The notes beneath the pieces were generated by a model. The model searched no databases. It was not told the DNA's origin and worked only from the letters and a program-made list of their open reading frames with translations. Below, piece by piece: positions 61,115-64,000 of a stretch of 64,000 nt of DNA (positions are counted from its first letter, which is position 1; each line of letters opens with the position of its first letter). Source of the DNA: Ruminococcus flavefaciens (lineage in GTDB: Bacteria > Bacillota > Clostridia > Oscillospirales > Ruminococcaceae); the NCBI GenBank assembly GCA_002310115.1, contig DBYI01000085.1, positions 58,064-122,063 on the forward strand, read 5' to 3'. The translations under genes and the position numbers were made by a program.

Positions 61115-62014
61115 CTACAAGATAAGAATGTCCCACTCGGTCTTGCTATGCAGATGTATATTGATAGCCGCAGATACGTTCTTGAAGAAACGACTATCTG
61201 CAATTATAACCAAATCCTAAACTATCGGTTTGAAGTATTGAAAAGTGTCAATCTAAATGATTTAACGCCTATTATGATACAACAGGCGATAAACATCGAA
61301 GCTGGAAATATAAGTCCTAAGACACTTAAAAATTCCTATGGCTTTCTTAAATCAGTTCTGAAAATGTTCGATGTTGATATCAATTTGAACAACATAAAAC
61401 TCCCAAAGCTCAGAAAGAATGAAAAAGAATTGCCATCCTTTGAGGAGATATTCTCGGTCGTGAAAGGAACAGACGTGGAGCTTCCCGTGCTGCTTGCGGC
61501 ATGGTTGAGCCTAAGAATAGGTGAAGTTATCGGCTTGCAATTTAGAGATGTAAACACACTAAAGCATACAATCATCGTAAGACGAACTATCATTCGAACA
61601 GAAGAGGGATTTAAGGTGCGCGAAGGCTGTAAGACCGAAAAAAGCCAGCGTCAGCTTGGATTACCTGATTACATTTATAACATGATAATGACAATCCCAC
61701 ATGAAAGCGAGGAAGATTTTATTGTGCCGCTTTCAAGAAAAACACTGTACAGCAGATACTCCAAACTTATGAGACGTCATGGTATAACAATTACTTTTCA
61801 TGATCTTCGCCATTTGAACGCTTCGATAATGCTTATGCTTGGTATTCCTGACAAATATGCAATGGAACGCGGAGGATGGTCTACTGATAGCATTTTAAAG
61901 TCAGTATATCAGCAAACGTTCAGCACTGAACGCAAGAAGATTGACAAGATAATTGACTGCTACTTCAACGGTATTATTCTCGATTCTGATGATGCTACCT
62001 CTAAAGATGTGTGA
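61070..62014 (+). CDS. tyrosine integrase of the element
   Basis: The catalytic domain is complete: LSLRIGEVIGLQF with the first arginine, HDLRHLNASIM with the H-x-x-R pair, GGWSTDSI, and the nucleophile tyrosine in LKSVYQQTF. A SAM-like core-binding domain precedes it (MQMYIDSRRYVLEETTICNY onward). The frame is open from 60923, but the first 49 codons lie over the relaxase remnant and look non-coding. ATGs at 61070 and 61148 are both possible; neither has a good ribosome site, so the N-terminal arm-binding part may be lost. The gene ends 69 bp before the right repeat, as expected for the enzyme that inserted the element. Confidence 0.85.
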   Translation: MYKRIATNFIGCRSQLQDKNVPLGLAMQMYIDSRRYVLEETTICNYNQILNYRFEVLKSVNLNDLTPIMIQQAINIEAGNISPKTLKNSYGFLKSVLKMFDVDINLNNIKLPKLRKNEKELPSFEEIFSVVKGTDVELPVLLAAWLSLRIGEVIGLQFRDVNTLKHTIIVRRTIIRTEEGFKVREGCKTEKSQRQLGLPDYIYNMIMTIPHESEEDFIVPLSRKTLYSRYSKLMRRHGITITFHDLRHLNASIMLMLGIPDKYAMERGGWSTDSILKSVYQQTFSTERKKIDKIIDCYFNGIILDSDDATSKDV

Positions 62015-62083
62015 AAAATCACACAAATCACACGGTGCCACCTATAAACGCCAAAATAAGGCTGTTTCATGGAGGTTACAAAA

Positions 62084-62104
62084 TTCAAGTCCTGTCACCC
62101 GCAC
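62084..62104 (+). repeat. attR-type direct repeat
   Basis: An exact second copy of the 21-bp tRNA-Leu 3' end, followed by CA that completes an encoded CCA (62104-62106). This is the displaced original tRNA end. Confidence 0.9.
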
Positions 62105-62115
62105 CAAACATTATT

Positions 62116-62153
62116 AATCCGAACCTTAAGCTAACTGGCTAAGGGTTCGGATT
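62116..62153 (+). terminator. displaced tRNA-Leu terminator
   Basis: AATCCGAACC pairs with GGTTCGGATT, with TTA..TAA and GC..GC extending the stem, 10 bp after the right repeat. It was probably the terminator of tRNA-Leu before insertion. Confidence 0.78.
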
Positions 62154-62179
62154 TGTCATTTATCTATATCGCTGCAGAA

Positions 62180-62221
62180 TACCCCCACTCCTAAGCGAAG
62201 CGAAAGATGGGGATGAATGCC
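62180..62221 (-). mobile_element. probable IS200/IS605-type end remnant
   Basis: On the minus strand GGCATTCATCCCCATCTTTC, then CTTAGGAGTGGGGGTATTC, resembles the right end after tnpB genes, with a CCCCAC/GTGGGG-type hairpin. No tnpA or tnpB is present. The match is from memory, so confidence is low. The rest of 62222-62405 holds nothing I recognise. Confidence 0.4.
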
Positions 62222-62405
62222 TGATTTTTAGGTTGAAACTTAAATACCATTCTTCTTATGAAGCCCTTCCTCTTTATATGTAGGAGAGAGTTCACACCAT
62301 TATAGAAACAAATATTTACAAACAGCTAAAGAAAGTAACTTATATGAATACCCGACTTTATAGTATATATTATACGTAATAATATTATTGATCGGAGGTG
62401 AAATC

Positions 62406-62492
62406 ATGATACTATTAGTCACAGCAATATTTTCTGCATCATTTGGTTTATTATTTGGTACATTAATCGCTGCAAGCAAGGATAAAAGATAA
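62406..62492 (+). CDS. 28-residue membrane protein, DUF3789-like
   Basis: A GGAGGTG site lies 6 nt before the ATG. The peptide is one hydrophobic helix (LLVTAIFSASFGLLFGTLIA) ending in ASKDKR. Short helix plus basic end is the shape of DUF3789 proteins, which occur in mobile elements and phages of gut Clostridia; the assignment is tentative. It lies just outside the right end of the integrative element and before a group II intron remnant. Confidence 0.5.
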   Translation: MILLVTAIFSASFGLLFGTLIAASKDKR

Positions 62493-62761
62493 CTATTGAT
62501 CTGTATTATACGTATTAGTATATTTGTATAATTCCTTAATACTGGAATTTATATACAGAAAGCTGGTAAAAAGAAAGCAAAATGTATTTAATTCAAAGAA
62601 CCTAATAAACATATTATCAAAGTATCGAAACGGCAGAAACGGCAGGAAAAAGCAGCAAAACATTTCACATTTTACGTTTATTATAATATTCATTTATTCG
62701 GCCAATTTGTTTTTTAACCATAAGAATAAAGTTGATTTATGCAGAAAAATTTTGATTTACG

Positions 62762-62790
62762 AAAAAAGCTCCCCAATAAGGAGCTTTTTT
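62762..62790. terminator. bidirectional terminator
   Basis: AAAAAAGCTCC pairs with GGAGCTTTTTT around CCAATAA. A low-complexity open frame runs straight through it and is not considered a gene. The remaining DNA of 62493-62945 holds no other feature I can support apart from a GGCGGC/GCCGCC hairpin near 62920-62937. Confidence 0.85.
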
Positions 62791-62985
62791 CGTATTCTTA
62801 AAACAGAAATTATAGTTTCAGCAATACAAGCATAATAATAAACTATTAATGTAGATATCCACGTAGAACATATAGCAGAACCACTTAAATACGCTCATCT
62901 TGGCTTGATCGAGTAGGAGGCGGCAGATAAGCCGCCGACCTCTCAGTCGAGTAGCCAAGTGGACTTTCACCACAAGGCTCTCACG

Positions 62986-63019
62986 GAACCGTGCGTGAAG
63001 CTCTCACTTCACACGGCTC
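62986..63019 (-). ncRNA. group II intron domain V
   Basis: A 34-nt hairpin starting GAGCCGTGTGAAG and ending CACGCACGGTTC has the length and end sequences of domain V, the catalytic core hairpin, placed directly after the maturase gene. Confidence 0.85.
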
Positions 63020-63031
63020 TTCGTATTCCCA

Positions 63032-63694
63032 TTATGGTTTCCAACCGAGAGCCCAATGTACAAACATGTTGGGCTCTCTTTTTGCTAACTCTTGAAGCCA
63101 TGTTTGGGCTTTGATTTTATGCCCTCTGAACCTTTTGAATTTGTGCCTAACCCATCGACAAAGTCTTTCATTCAGACAATGCATGGTATAACTGACTGCT
63201 GATTTACAATAGCTCATGAAATAATTCAGCCATCCTCTGACTATCAGATTGATTTGTTCTGCTATCATTTCTATTTTACTGCCTGATTTCTTATGCAGTT
63301 CCATCGCCCTGATTTTGTCTCTGAAAGCTTTTGCCGCTTTCTTGCTCACCATAGGTAGAAAGTTCTGCTGTATTCTTCCAAGTCTGTCTTTTATCCATAT
63401 TCCCTTAAAGGTATATCCAAGAAAATCGAATTCAGTTACTGGGTATTCTTTATTCCTGTCTTTGTCTTTGCAATATACTATTTTGTTTTTATCAGGATGA
63501 AGCTCCAGACCACATTCATTAAACCTTCTTTGTAGTTTCTGCAATGTCATCCTTGCTTCTTCTTCAGTTCTGCAATGATCTATGGCATCATCTGCATATC
63601 TCTCGAACGGTGTATTCGGAGAGTTTCTTTCCATCCATTTATCGAAAGCATAATGCATGAACAGATTTGCAAGCACCGGACTGATTACTCCTCC
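63032..63694 (-). pseudogene. ltrA: group II intron reverse transcriptase/maturase, N-terminal part missing
   Basis: About 220 residues remain. The frame begins at GGVISPVLANLFMHYAFDKW, followed by the reverse transcriptase active site FERYADDAIDHC, then FDFLGYTF and the maturase X domain (LIVRGWLNYFMSYC). Upstream of GGVISP the frame meets a stop codon created by the inverted-repeat block, where an intact protein would read TPQGGVISP or similar. The half with the fingers domain is lost, so splicing and mobility are not expected from this copy. Confidence 0.85.
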
Positions 63695-63776
63695 TTATGC
63701 AAAGAAAGTTGTTATGCTAAGCAATACATTATAGAGTACGAATTTTCGTAATTTGCTATTGCACAACTTTGCATAA
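63695..63776. repeat. 82-bp block with terminal inverted repeats
   Basis: TTATGCAAAG (63695-63704) and CTTTGCATAA (63767-63776) are perfect inverted repeats, with further partial symmetry inside and a central TACGAA/TTCGTA palindrome. It begins exactly where the intron maturase is cut. It is either a transposon end, a recombination site or a MITE-like insertion. Confidence 0.65.
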
Positions 63777-63832
63777 TATCCGAGAATATATAATGAGTTC
63801 ACAACTCAAAAATATATTTTCGGAGGTAAACT

Positions 63833-64000
63833 ATGAATCAAAAGCTATTATCTGACTTGGTTTCAGATTTGGAACAGGAACTTTTACGTCTTGGTTATAT
63901 GCTCTGCCATTCAAAAGCTGTTCACCTTTTACAGGCTGGCGTAAACTTGATTTATCTACTTTGCTGCTACTAAGACAGGGGATAGTTATCAGACTTCGCT
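63833..64000 (+). pseudogene. degenerate tyrosine recombinase, cut by window edge
   Basis: A good CGGAGGT site precedes an ATG, and the first 22 codons (MNQKLLSDLVSDLEQELLRL) look like the N-terminus of a recombinase of transposon type. Then the similarity moves between frames: SAIQKLFTFYR, then WRKLD, then FAATKTGDSYQTS, each needing an extra base to be skipped. At least three frameshifts within 110 bp make it a pseudogene or a region of poor sequence. The rest lies outside the window. Confidence 0.55.

Larger units (their letters stand above)
49636..62104. mobile_element. integrative element of about 12.4 kb in tRNA-Leu
   Basis: Exact 21-bp direct repeats bound the region, the left one inside tRNA-Leu, and a tyrosine integrase gene ends 69 bp before the right one. 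TCACACGG motifs near both ends look like integrase arm sites. The cargo is a giant secreted protein, a 29-residue peptide, a broken sigma-like gene, a hypothetical protein, and remnants of a DUF7601 surface protein, a dockerin protein and a relaxase. There are no conjugation genes, so it is now at most a mobilisable or decayed element. Confidence 0.88.
62946..63694 (-). mobile_element. 5'-truncated group II intron
   Basis: The 3' part of a bacterial group II intron on the minus strand: the C-terminal half of the maturase, then domain V (62986-63019) and a domain VI-like hairpin, with the 3' end near 62946. Domains I to IV and the N-terminal half of the protein are missing; the break is the 82-bp inverted-repeat block at 63695. 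Confidence 0.82.

Noticed and set aside
62524..62835. 103-codon open frame on the plus strand
   Set aside because: It has no ribosome site, is of low complexity, and runs straight through a perfect bidirectional terminator at 62762-62790.

Overview
The window reads as the chromosome of a cellulolytic, low-GC Gram-positive gut bacterium of the Ruminococcus type (Clostridia). The grounds are two intact genes and one remnant encoding dockerin modules, the electron-bifurcating-type HydABC [FeFe] hydrogenase with HydG, the Firmicutes-specific Prp protease with an N-extended L27, PolC, a YlmC/YmxH protein and DUF4250. The species assignment is inference. Most genes lie on the minus strand, and many promoters show TTGACA-like and TATAAT-like boxes 17 bp apart.

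Region 1 (1-16 kb) is housekeeping DNA. It holds a histidine operon (hisZ-hisG-hisD-hisC, the last cut by the window edge) with its own promoter just downstream of polC, then one long operon pyrH-frr-uppS-cdsA-dxr-rseP-rnz-ispG-polC. This second operon joins translation, isoprenoid and lipid precursors, membrane proteolysis, tRNA maturation and replication. Two tRNA-Ser genes follow. Region 2 (16-31 kb) carries an intracellular GH5 glycosidase, an ECF sigma factor with a large membrane partner, plsY, a MATE exporter, rubrerythrin with a zinc-ribbon protein, the hydCBA operon behind a promoter that overlaps an inverted repeat, a DUF4250 protein, a secreted dockerin protein, and mntP behind a manganese (yybP-ykoY) riboswitch.

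Region 3 (31-49.6 kb) holds the rplU-prp-rpmA-obgE-mrnC-yebC operon, a six-gene operon running moxR-DUF58-transglutaminase-dockerin peptidase-prmA-unknown, then rpsB-tsf, and a hydrogenase-maturation operon (TM1266-type protein, PNPOx-like flavoprotein, hydG). The last of these has a long leader that looks like an attenuator and that I cannot assign to a known riboswitch class. A 58-residue protein with a sortase-like signal lies nearby.

Region 4 (49.6-62.1 kb) is an integrative element in the 3' end of a tRNA-Leu gene, bounded by 21-bp direct repeats, with a tyrosine integrase next to the right repeat. Its main cargo is a 2220-residue secreted protein with MBG-like domains and three near-identical 109-residue C-terminal repeats. 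A 29-residue peptide gene follows in the same direction. The element also holds a frameshifted sigma-like gene, fragments of surface proteins and a relaxase remnant, so it looks partly decayed and not self-transmissible.

Region 5 (62.1-64 kb) is a scrap zone: a probable IS200/IS605 end, a 28-residue membrane protein, the 3' part of a group II intron with its maturase, an 82-bp inverted-repeat block cutting that intron, and a degenerate tyrosine recombinase running off the window. I saw no rRNA, CRISPR array or intact prophage.
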